From NCBI GenBank assembly GCA_016458225.1, contig JAEMGR010000018.1, positions 45,349 through 109,348 on the forward strand: DNA of 64,000 nt. Direction: 5' to 3'. The position numbers were made by a program, and so were the translations under genes. Source of the stretch: Myxococcaceae bacterium JPH2 (GTDB lineage: Bacteria > Myxococcota > Myxococcia > Myxococcales > Myxococcaceae). The notes under the pieces are model-generated. The model saw only the letters and a list, made by a program, of their open reading frames with translations. It did not search any database and was not told the origin of the DNA. Of the stretch, positions 48,754-60,700 are shown piece after piece. Position 1 is the first letter of the stretch. Each line of letters begins with the position of its first letter.

Positions 48754-51700
48754 TGAAGACCCGAGCTTGGGTGTGGGGTTGGGGAGTCCTGGCGCTGGTG
48801 TTGCTCGCGGGGTGTCCGCGCAAGTCGGAGCCCGTCGAGCCCAAGTCCCGGGCGGCAAAGGCCTCCACGCGGATGAAGCTCTCGGCTCAGGATCTCGCGC
48901 CGGCCTGCGAGGAGGAGGTCCCCGAGTCTGCCGATTTGGCTTGGCTCGGCGGTGTGCTGGTTGTGCAGGGCGGTAGTCAGGGGACGGCGCAGTTCGCGGG
49001 CGAAGGCCAAGAGCCAGCCATTGTGGTTGTTCAGAATGGTGACGCTCAAGGTGGAGACGAGGTGCAGTCTGCAACGGTGACGCTGAATGGCGTGTCTGTT
49101 GGAGCCATTTCGTCAGGAACTCCCCTGCTTGTCCGGGCGGTCACTCTCGCGGGTCAGAGCCTCAATCAGTTGATGGTTTCCGCGACAGGAGGGGGACGGG
49201 TCCGCGTCGCTGTCGCAAGTCTGAACATGCTTCCATGCGGCATGGCGGACACCGGGGTGCTGAGTGAGGCCAAGAACTCGGTCTCGCAGACGTTCTCTTC
49301 GCATGGTGTTGGGTCGATGCCTGTCTTGATGGTTCAGTCCGTCGGGGCCGTTGGCTCGATCCAGGTTTCGATCAATGGCGTGAACGTTGAGTTGCCTGTT
49401 TCAGGCAATGGAGTCCGAGTTGCGCCGGTAGCCCTGGTGCCGGGCGAGAACACGCTCAATGTGTTTGCGAGGAATGCTCAGGGCTCGAGTGCGCGTGTGT
49501 CCGTGTTTGATGCGGATACGTTGCCTCCTCCCCTGACGATGTACGAGCCGGAGAATGGTGCGTTCTTCACTAGTTCCCCCGTTTCGGTTTCGGGCACTTT
49601 CGGTCCCGATACGAAGGGCGTCTGGGTCGCTGGGGCGCTGGCCGGAATCGTCGGTCATAATGGCTATCAGTCAGACATTGGCTTGGTGGAAGGCGTGAAT
49701 GCCATCACCGCAGCCGTGGTGGATAGCTGCGGGAACGTCGCGCGAGTGTGTCGGGCAGTGGTGTTGGACAGTCAGGCTCCCGTCATCGCGGTATCGGGCG
49801 TGACGGAAGGATTGGTGACTCAAGGGCCTGTGACGCCGACCTGGACGGTGACCGGAGGGTATCTCGCCACGTCGTCTGCGACGCTGGATGGCAATCCCTG
49901 GACGCCGGGAACCTCGGTGAGCGCCCATGGAACACATGAACTCTTGGTGACTGCGACGGATCAGGAAGGGCGCGTGGCGATGAAGCGCGTGCGCTTCACG
50001 GTCCTCGTCACCGGGCCCGTCATCACGGTCACTGGCGTTCAGGATGGGGTGTTTGTGAAGGGCCCGGTCACGCCCGTCATCGACATCGAAACCCAGTTCC
50101 TCGAGGTGGATGTCTACACCCTCGACGAGGTCGGCTATATCAAGGGAACGCCCATCACGGAGGACGGCCCCCATACGTTGGAGGTGATCGCGAAGGACCG
50201 TGCGGGGAACTTCAGCGTGACCACGCTGCATTTCACGCTCGACTCGATTGCGCCGAGCGTGACGGTGGTGGGACCCGCGGAGGGGAGTCATCTCAATGAG
50301 CCCGTGGTCGTGACGTACACCGTGGACGACGCGAACCTCGTGGATGCGGCGCCGGTGGCGACCTTGGATGGCCAGCCGTTTGTGAGCGGAGACCTGGTCT
50401 CGGCCGAGGGCGCGCGCACTGTTGAAGTGACCGCGACGGACAAGGCGGGAAACCAGACGAAGGCCACGCGTCACTTCACGCTCGACTTCACGCCGCCCGA
50501 GGTGGCGCTGACGGGAGTCGTTGAGAACAGTCTGGTGAAAACGGCGGTGACGCCCACGTTCAGCGCGTCGGATGCGAACCTGAAGCAGGTGGGCGCGGCC
50601 CTGAACGGTGCGCCGTTTGTGAGCGGAACGAGCGTCACCGCGGACGGTGCATACCTGTTGGAGGTGAAGGCGGAGGACCTGGCGGGCAATCAGCGGATCT
50701 CCGTGGCTCACTTCACCATCGATGCCACCGCCCCTGAGATCTCAGTGTTTGGTGTGGCTGACGGCGCGCGCTACCGCGTCCCCGTGGAGGTGACGTTCAC
50801 CGCGACGGATGCTCACTCGCCAGAGGTCTCGGCGACGCTGGATGGCCAGCCGTTCACCAGCGGCGGGCAGGTTGCCGCGACGGGCAGCCACACGTTGGTT
50901 GTCACGGCGCGTGATGCGCTGGGCAACGAGCGCGCCGTGACGCTCCACTTCGCGGTCGACACGGTGGCTCCGACCGTGGTGCTGGAGTCGCCCTCGACGG
51001 ACCTCGTGACGCAAGCATCCGAGGCGAGTGTCGTGGTTCGCGCGAACGACGACGGTCCCCTGGGCGAAGTTCGACTGGGCGGGATCCCGATGGTGCGGGG
51101 ACCGGATGGCAAGTACCGCGCAGTCGTGCCGCTGACGGAGGGCGGTAATGCGTTCGAGGTGGTTGCCTTTGACGATGCGGGCAACTCGACCGCGTTGTCC
51201 TTCCAGGTGGTCCGGGACACGGTCGCGCCGGCGTTGGTGGTGGCCGCACCCCTCGATCATGCCCCGGTGACCGGAAACTCGGTGATGGTGGCCGGGACCG
51301 CGACCGACCTGACGGAGTTGACGGTGAAGGTCGGCGGAACGCCCGTGGTGTTGGGTGAGGGCGGAGCCTTCTCCACCACGTACGTGCTGCAGTCTGGCCA
51401 GACCGAGATCGTGGTGAGCGCGACCGATGCGGCGGGGAATACCTCCACCGTCACGCGCAGCCTCTCTGTGGGCACGGCGGCCCCGACGTTGGTCGTGACG
51501 GATCCGCCCGAGGGCTACCGTTTTACGGAGGCCTTCATCACGGTGCGGGGCGAGGTGACGTTGGGAGATCCCACGGACACGCCTCAGCTCACGGTGGATG
51601 GTGTCTCGGTTCCGGTGGGCGCGGGCGGTCGTTTCGCGCACACGCTGGAAGTGCCCGTGGGACCCAAGGCGGCGCTCGTTCGCGTGGTGGACCGACTGGG

Positions 51701-54700
51701 GCAGTCTGCTCAGGCCACGTTGAATCTGATCCGATTGGGGAGTTCGGATGCTGGGACGCCGCCACAACAGGATGCCGGAGTTCCGGGTCCGGACGCGGGC
51801 ACTTCCGGACGGGATGGCGGTGCGGCGGAGGCGCCACCGTCGCTGGTGGTGGAGTCACCCGCGGACGGCACCGTGGTGGGCGGAATGCGTTTCGCCGTCA
51901 CCGGACGGGTGGACGAGGGCGCGCTTCCGCTTCAGGTCACGGTGAATGGATTGCCCGCCGCCGTGACGTCGCGGCATTTCAGTGCCTCGCTGGCGCTGTT
52001 GGAGGGAAAGCAATCCCTGTCCATCCAGGTGACGGATGCACTGGGGCGCGTGGCATCGGCGCAGCGCACGGTCACCGTGGACCGCACGGCGCCTTATCTC
52101 CAGCTGACTCGGCCTACTAGCAATCCCGCGCAGGTCTCGGAGAGCCCGTATCTGCTGCAGGGAACCGTGGGGGACGCGAACCTGGCGAGTCTGACGGTGC
52201 GGGGCATTTCCGTGCCTGTCGTGGCCGGAGGATTCTCGGTGGCGCTGCCGCTTCAGGCCGGCAACAACGCCATTGAGATCGTCGCGGAGGACCTCGCGGG
52301 GAACCATCGCGAGCTGGTGCAACACCTGTTCATCCCGAGCGTGGCTCCGGTGGTGACCATCCTGACGCCGCTGGAGGGGACGCAAGCCGAGCAGCCCATT
52401 GTCACGGTGCGCGCGCAGGTGACCTCCGCGTCGCAGGTGTCCTCGGTCTCCATCGGCACGGGCGCCGCGGCGATGGTGTCTCCAGGGGTCTACGAGGCTC
52501 AGGTCCCCCTGTCACTGGGTGAGAACACGATTGATGTGATGGCGACGGATGCGCAGGGGCTCTCCAGCTCGGCGCGCGTGACGGTGCGCTATCGCGACGC
52601 GACGCAGGAGCCGCTGGCGGTGACCGGCGTGGAGCCGGCATCGGGCACGGAGGGCGTGGAGACGGATGCTCTGGTGAGCGTGGCCTTCAACAAGCCCGTG
52701 GACGAGGCGACCGCGGCGCAACACTTCGAGGTGCGGGCACGGGGCGAGCTCTTGGAGGGCGGCTATTCGCTGGCGCCGGGAGGTCAGACGATGACCTTCG
52801 TGGCGCGCAGGTCGCTTCCCGTCGGCGAGCGCGTCATCGTGAAGGTGAGCGGGATGAAGGCCGGCCAAGGGCCGGATCAGCAGACGACGTTCTCCAGTGA
52901 GTTCACGGTGCGTCGCCCGCTGACGGTGGTGCGCGGCGTCGTCCTGGACGAGCGTTTCCAGCCGGTGCCGGGCGTGCGCGTGCAGGTGATGGGACAGGAC
53001 GCGTCGGCTCGGACGGGGCCGGACGGGAACTGGGCGCTCCTGGGCATCCACCCGGGCTCGGTGGTGGTGCGATTCGAGGGCGGCACGACCTCGGATGGTC
53101 GTGTGCTGCCCACGGTGCGGCGCAGCCTCGTCGTCGCCGCGGAGCAGGAGACGAAGGACCGGCCGCTCATGTTGGTGGCGGTGAACAGCGCATCGGCGCA
53201 GGCGGTGGACGGCGCGAGTGGTGGGACGGTGAGCTTCAATGGCACTCAGGGGGCCATGAAGCTGGAGATCCCAGCAGGGGGGCTGTCCTTCCTGGACGGC
53301 TCGGTGTCGGGCTTCCTTTCCGCGACGGAGCTGCCGCCCTATGCGCGGCCTGTGCCCATCGAGGATCGCGCCGCGGTGGCGGCCCTGTGGCAACTGGGGC
53401 CCGAGCAGGTCCACTTCATGAAGTCTGTGAAGCTGACGCTGCCCAATCGGACGTCGCTCGCGGTGGGGCGCATGGTGGTGCTGCTCGCGCAGGACGAGAA
53501 GCGCCTCGCGCTCAAGCGCGTGGGCTTCGGGCACGTCACTCCCGAGGGAATTGTCTCGGACGGCGACGTGGCCTCGGCCTCGTTCGAGTACTTCGGTTAC
53601 ATGGAGATCTCGCCGGAGCAGCAGCTCCAGGTCGAGGCCGCGCTCGCTCAGGCGGGTGGCGTACCGGGAAGCACGGGGGGCGGGACGGATGGAGGATTGG
53701 GGTTCAACGAACTGCTTCCATCCCGCTCGCCTCCCACGCTGTGGCAGCGGATGGGAGAGGCTGTACTTGGCACGGCCCACGCTCAATGGCTCGCCGGGCT
53801 GGCGGTAGGACTGGGCATCCTGGACACGTTCCCTGGGGGCTCGTCGCGCGTCTGGGGCGTCGTGCGCACGCCGAGAGAGGACGTCACCGCGCTGACGCTG
53901 ATGGCACCTGCTGCGGCGTCGCTGTCCAGAACGGTGGAGGTGGACCTGCCCTACACGCAGGCCCTCGAGTTCTCGGCGAGGTATTCGTCAGCCCAGGCAT
54001 CTGGAGGCGCGCCGCCGACGGTCGTCAACGCGACCGTGGAGGGTGTTTCTCCGACGGGCGGGCGGCTGGCTCCGGAGGCCGGGGAAGAGTGGCAGGTTCA
54101 AGGAGAGGGAGAGGTCTCCCTCTTCACGGAGGTCACGCTCGCGCCTGGGACCACCACGTTCACGCTGACAGGGCGGACGCCGTACGACGTGCGTGCCATT
54201 CGGCTGAAGGCGGAGCTGGAGCCCATTCTCGAGGATGGCGGTGCGGGGGCTCCGCGGCGCGCGAAGCTGACGCTCGTGAAGGAGTCGGACAGTTCAGAGG
54301 ACGGCGCGAAGGATCCGCTGCAGGGCTCCGCTCGGTTCCAGGGAGTGCGGGTGGACATCACCAGCACGGTCGACACCACGGCGGCGACGGAGGCCTCGGG
54401 CCAGTACTCCACGTTGGTCCCGCTGCTCGCGTCGAACACGATGAGCATTGCGTGCGCGGACATCCCCCTGGGGCCTCGGTGGGTGGCGCGACTGGATGCC
54501 AATGGCAACACCCGCTTCGACAGCGTGGGGAGCTCCTTCTCGACCTGCTCTCCGGATTTCTGGCTATCTCCGGGAGGCACGACGCGTGCCGACATCCTCG
54601 TGGATGTTCGGCTGTTGCACGGTCGCGTCACGTTCAAGACCAAGGACGGCACTCCGGTGCCTGGCATTTGCAAGGGCGTGACGAAGACCTCGGTTGATCC

Positions 54701-57700
54701 GGTTTCGGGCCAGCTTCGTACGGTGTCCGAAGACGATGTGGCGACGACCGAGGTGCACTTCTTCCGCGAGGATGACTTGGAGCACCCGCTGGCGAAGTAC
54801 GCGGTGACGCAGCCGCTGACGGAGGAGTGCTCGGACGCCCAACACCCGCCCCAGGGCGCGCAGGGCGAGTACTCGCGCGTGAGGCTCGGGCCCACCCACG
54901 GCGTGTCGCGAGCGACCAAAGAGCGCTGTCAGGAATTGGAGGCTTCGGGACCCAAGACCGAGGCGGACAAGCAGTTCTTCCGGGCCGAGTGTGGCGAAAC
55001 CGCGGGGAGCTTCTTGTGGTTGGTTCCGGGAGACCGGTTGGTCGTCTTCGCGGTGAACCACGCCACCGGCTACGCGGGCATGTCGACGGTGACGGTCCCC
55101 CCGGTCAACACCTCGACCCGTGGACCGGATGGTCTGTGTGCGGCGGATGCGAATGGCCTGCTGAAGATTCAGGAGGGAGACCAGACAGTCTCCATCTCGC
55201 ACTGCACGCAGGCGGAGTTGGGCATTCCTGGAGACGTGGATCTCTATCCGCCCGAAATCGACGTCCGCGTGCAACGGCGCGCCCAGGATGATGGCTTCAA
55301 GCAGGGCCCGGCGGCCCACCTCATCCGGACAGGGGGAGCCGGGACGACGCGGGATGACGCGGTGCAGGTGGTCACGCATTGGCGTGTGCGCCGTGCGAAG
55401 CAAGAGCCCCCTCGGACCGGGGAAACCGGAGGCGACGGTGGAGTTCCTGGCCCGGATGCTGGCGGAGCGACGTGCGTCCGAGGTTTCCAGTCGGACGGAG
55501 GCACCTGCGCGCCCGGAGTCCTGACAGATGATGACGCACGGGGCGGCACTCCGCTGGAGGTCTATTGTTCGGAGCTCTTGCCCACGGCGTCCCCGGTGCA
55601 GCGGGCGACGTGTCTGAAGGACGACCAGGAGCTGCGCGACGTCCCCAAGGGGGTTCCTGCTCTCGAGGGGCAGATTGTTCGCGTGACGGGGACCGCGGTG
55701 GAGCAGCCGGCTGTCACGACGTTCCAGGTGGCGCCAGGGCAGAACACGGTCAACATCCAAGCCTCGCTTCGAATGGTCAATCAGGAGGGGAAGCAGAAGA
55801 CCCTCAACAACCTCGTGCGCGCGAACTACTACTTGCACGTGGTGGGCAATCGCCTGCTTGAGCGAGACCGTGACGGCGACGGCTATGTCAGCCCCGCTGA
55901 GAACGAGGCGACGCCGCCACGCTTCGAGGAGCCGAACCCGCGTGGAATGAATCCACCCGGCCTGCCGGCGCGGGCATTGTTCCTGAAGAGCGTGTTCCGT
56001 CGACTCGATGCGGAGGGCGCTGTCTCGGAGCAATACGACTTCGCGCGGGAGCACGAGTTCCGCGTGCTGGCGCTGGATTCCCCGAAGGTGTCTGCGACCG
56101 GAAGCGCTGGCACACGACCCCTCGAGACGGGAACCAATTCCGCGCCTGCGAGCAGCCCGCAGGACCTCTCGTATGACTTCTTGGCGAGCCTCTTGGCTCC
56201 GGACGACCCGGGCCGCGCGGGAACACTGAGTGGTGACTACCGCGTGCGCTTGGGGTCGGATCAGTTCGGCATCGACTGTCCGCTGACCCTGGACACAGCC
56301 GCGCACACCATTACCGCGAGCTGTGGCGGTGACTCGCTCGCGGATGTCCTCAGTGCGAGCGACATCCTCTACGTCGAGCTGTACCTGAGCGGCAATGCAG
56401 AGAACGTGTTGTACCGCTTCAACTTCCAGGGGTTGGCGGCGCGCAAGGACGACCTGACGGTCTCCACGTCGTTTACGGCCGATGCCTCGGTGACGAAGTC
56501 CTCGCCGGATGGAACGCCGGCGGTGGGGCGACCCATTTCGCGGCCCGCGATGGCTGACTTCATGCTCGACCCCGCGAAGATCACCGCGGGAATGGTCAAG
56601 CTGTGCCTCAACGAGGGATGCGGCCCCGAGGAAGGGAGCATTCTGAAGGAGGCGCTGGTCCAGCGACAGCCTGATGGCAAGTACTCGGTGTTCGACACCG
56701 GGCGAGGCAGCATCAAGGCCGAGCTCCAGCAATCGCGAACCATGACCGCGGCGGGGGCGAGGCGAATCCGCCTGCCACTGCCCGCATATCTGGCGCGCGG
56801 GCGCATGCCAGGAAGCAAAGAAGCCTCGGTCGCCATCTACCTGGTGCTGGAACCCATTGGTCCGAACAAGGAACGCATTGTCAGTGGGTTGGGGCGGCCG
56901 CTGGGGTCATTCACGAGTTCGAATGCTGTGCCAGTGGGGCAGCCGACGCTGAATGGCGTCAACCTGGCATCGGGACTCCTCTCCCTGACGCATGAGGATT
57001 TCTCGGTTCCCTTCCTCGCGGGCAGCATGGGTTTCACCCGCACGTACAACAACCAGAGCAACGAGGTGCGCCCACTCGGAGTGGGGTGGACGCACAACTA
57101 CGAAGGCTGGGTGCGTGAGGAGGAGGTGGGCCGCTACCTGGTCGTCATCAACGGCCAGGGTTTTGCGTTTCCTGAATGCACGAAGGACCTGCGCCCTGGG
57201 CACTTGGGGAGTGTGACCTCTTGCAAGACGGACAACTCGCACGGGCACGAGTTGACGGTGGATGCGCCGCTGGAAATGCCGGACGGAGAGGAGCGCGCTG
57301 ACAAGGTTGTCTTCACGACGTCCACGGGCGAGCGCTTCGAGTTCAACCGTCCCGCGCAGGGGCCGCAGTCGGAGGGGCGTCGGCGATGGTTGCTGACGCG
57401 CTACGCGGACGCGCACGGCCGAGAGAATGGTCTGGGATGGACGACGCTGGCGTACGACAACCAGACGGACATGGTCCGCAGCGTCCAACGCTTGGGCGAG
57501 AAGGGCAGCCTCGCACTGAGCTTCGAGTACGAGCCCATCGTTGCCTCCGGTCAGCATCCCCTGCCGGAGTTGGTGCAGCTCTCCAAGCAGACCGTGATGC
57601 AATGGCTGAAGTCTGTCTCGCTCATGTCTGGGACGACGGTGCTCTACAAAGTGGAGTTCACCCGCGACGACCGTGGCAACCTCACGCGTGCGGTCCGGAC

Positions 57701-60700
57701 TCCGGGGGGGCCCTCCCAGATCTACGCGTATTCCTATGTCCCGCTCTCGGCGTCCGTGAGCGCGAATGATCGCTGGAATGCCAGCAATGAGCTGGAGACC
57801 GCGCGACTCATCCACGGCGCAACCGAGACCGCGGAAGAGCCGGTAGTTTGGCGTGCGACCTACTCGCGAAATGTCACGACCCCACCCTACGTGCACCTGA
57901 CCGCACTGGAGCTTGTCTCCGAGGTCAAGGAATCGGGGATGACGGATGGGCAACTGCGCATCAACTATGGTGCAGAAACGCGAAGCGTCACACTCCCGGA
58001 CAACGTCCCGGTGAGCCTGAAGCTGAACGAGTCTGGAAACTACAACCTCATGTCCACGCCCGCGGGCAAGGCAACCGCGAAGTGGGGCAGTGATAGTCGG
58101 GGCGGGGCAGTCTTTCAGACCAGCTCAACTTCGCGGTCATTGCGAACGGTGGCGAGCACGCCCAACGACCGCTTGCAGTTGCTTGAACAATACCTGACCC
58201 AGGTGCCCGCGGGCAGTGCGTCGGTGGCCGGACTGCCCTCGGACGGGAAGTTGAGCCAGAACGTCTGGAACCCGAAATTTGGGGTGCCCGAAGCGACTCA
58301 CGTTTCAACGGGGGATGGACTGGTCACGATGGAGGCGCCCCACTCGGCGACGGGAGACCTCCAGTCGCTGTCTGTCAAAAAGGGACAGGAGTCCCAGTCC
58401 GTCATGACCAATGCGGCCTATGATGCGGACGGCACATTGGAGTCTTACCAAGACGCGGCGGGACGGCAGGTCCAGTTCTCTGAATTCAATGCGCTGGGCC
58501 AGCCTCAACGCGCGGTGCTGACCCTGGGGGCGGCGACCACCGGCTTCTCCACGCTGACCCGCGCATTGGTGTATGACAATTATGGTCGCCTGACTTCTGT
58601 CTCGGAGGGGGAGACAGGGAATTGGTCCATCAATGAGTATGACGCGCTGGGTCGGCGGCTCACGACCGCGCAGAATGGAACTCCCCCGGCAGTTTGGAAC
58701 TACGCCTATCAGGAGACCACAGCGCCGGATGGGATCCCGAGTCTTACCGTCACCGAGACCCTCAACCGACCGACGTTGGGAACCAGTGCGAACCATCGAC
58801 GGAAGATGAAGTATGTCGACGGCGTACTCGCCTCCGAATCCTTCATGGTTGGAGATCCCGCCCACGAGGTCACGCGCTCCTATGCGTACGCACAGGGCGG
58901 TCGGTTGGACACGGTGACCGATGAGATGGGCCATCCTCATAAGTATGTCTATGACGATTCGGGCAACCTCACTCATGTCATGGTGGGGCTGCTGTTCGAG
59001 GCGTCGTACGCGCGAGACGCCGAGGGCAATCCTCTCGAAACGACCGATAGCCTGGGGCGGACGACCCAGGTTGGCTATGACGGACTCGGGCGCCCCGTGT
59101 CGTGGAACTGGGGCGATAACGATGTCGAGACGGTCAAGTTGGATGCTCAGGGGAACTCGGTGCGACGCAGCCAGGGTTCGCATGAGCAGGTCATGACGAC
59201 GTTTGACCCGCTGGGGAATGCTCAACGTGTCGATAGCGTGAGTCCCTCGGGTGCAGTCCACGCCAGTCGACTGTTCGACAGCGCAGGGCGGCTGACCCGC
59301 CTGGAAGACCGGGAGTCAGGCCTGGTCGAGACGTATGTCTATGGTGACGTCCTGGGCCGCCTGACTGAGCGCAAGCGGGTCGTGAAGACAACGACAGGCG
59401 AACTGACTCAGCTGGAGACCCGAACCTATACGACAGCGCCGCTGAAGATTGTGGTATCGCGTGTCATCGACGAGAACGCGCAGACGAAGCGGACGGAGAC
59501 CGAGACGCAGTTCTTGGACCCCGCCGGGCGCGTCTTGGAAGTGCATCGCCTCATCGATGGACAGCCCTCGGTGGAGAAGTTCGAGTACACGGAGCGGGGG
59601 CAGGTCTGGTCCTACACGTCTCCGACGAACGAAGTCACCAAGACCTACTACGATCCGCTCGGAAACAAGACGCAAGAGGTCGATGCCGAACTCCATGCCA
59701 CGGTTTACGAACTCGATGATGCGGGACGTGTGCATGTCGAGAGGCGCCTCGATGTAGGCTTCAAGTGCACGTACGATTACGACGACCTCGGGCGCCTGTC
59801 ATCGAAGACGATCGCGGCAAACAAGACGACGCCGCAGATGAAGTGGGACTATTCCTACAGCGTCCAAGAAAAGCAGGTCACGGAGACGGCGAACTTTGGA
59901 AGCGGGACTCCGATCGTCACCACTCGAAAGGAGAATGCGCGCGGCCGTTTGGTGCGTCTCGAGGTCTCAGGGGGCGGAACGTCGCGCACCTTGGACGTGA
60001 CGCTGGACGGTCCCTGGGAGCTGTCTCGTGAAGTGAATGAGGGCTCGGGGTGGACCGCGAAGACCGAGTACTTGGGGCGGGATGACCAAGGCCGGGTGCT
60101 CAATGAGTTGGAGACCTGGGCATCAGGGACCCGGTCGTATCGCTACCAGACGACGACGACCTGGCTGAATCGCACGGCCACTCAGACACAGATAGACACC
60201 GTGGACGGGCAGACCGACACGCGGGTGTCGACCTACGAAGTGGACTCGCTGGGGAATGTCCTCTCCCTGAAGATCGGCGCGGACACGGACACCTGGGAGT
60301 ATGACGCTGCGGGCAATGTCCTGAAGAAGCAGCCCTCAGGGGCAGTGCCAACGACGTATTCGTATGTCGACGGCGTCCTGAAGACCGAGAAGTTTGGCGT
60401 GGCCGCAGCCTCGGGGCTCGAGGAGACAAAGTACACCTATTACAAAGATGGCCAACTGCAGAAGCGTGAGGACCCAGACGGGCGCGAAACGCTTTACGAG
60501 TACTGGCCGCGAGGTCTCCTCAAGACGAAGCGATATGGGAAGCTGGGCGACTACGACGGAACCCAGTACACCTACGACGCCAATGGAAGCGTCGTGAAGG
60601 TAGCGTTTGCCTACGGAACGACGGATGAGACAGTCTGGGAGTACGCGCGAGGTGCGCGAGGCGAACTCCTGGGCGTAACCCAGCCGGGGAGCAGTGGCTC

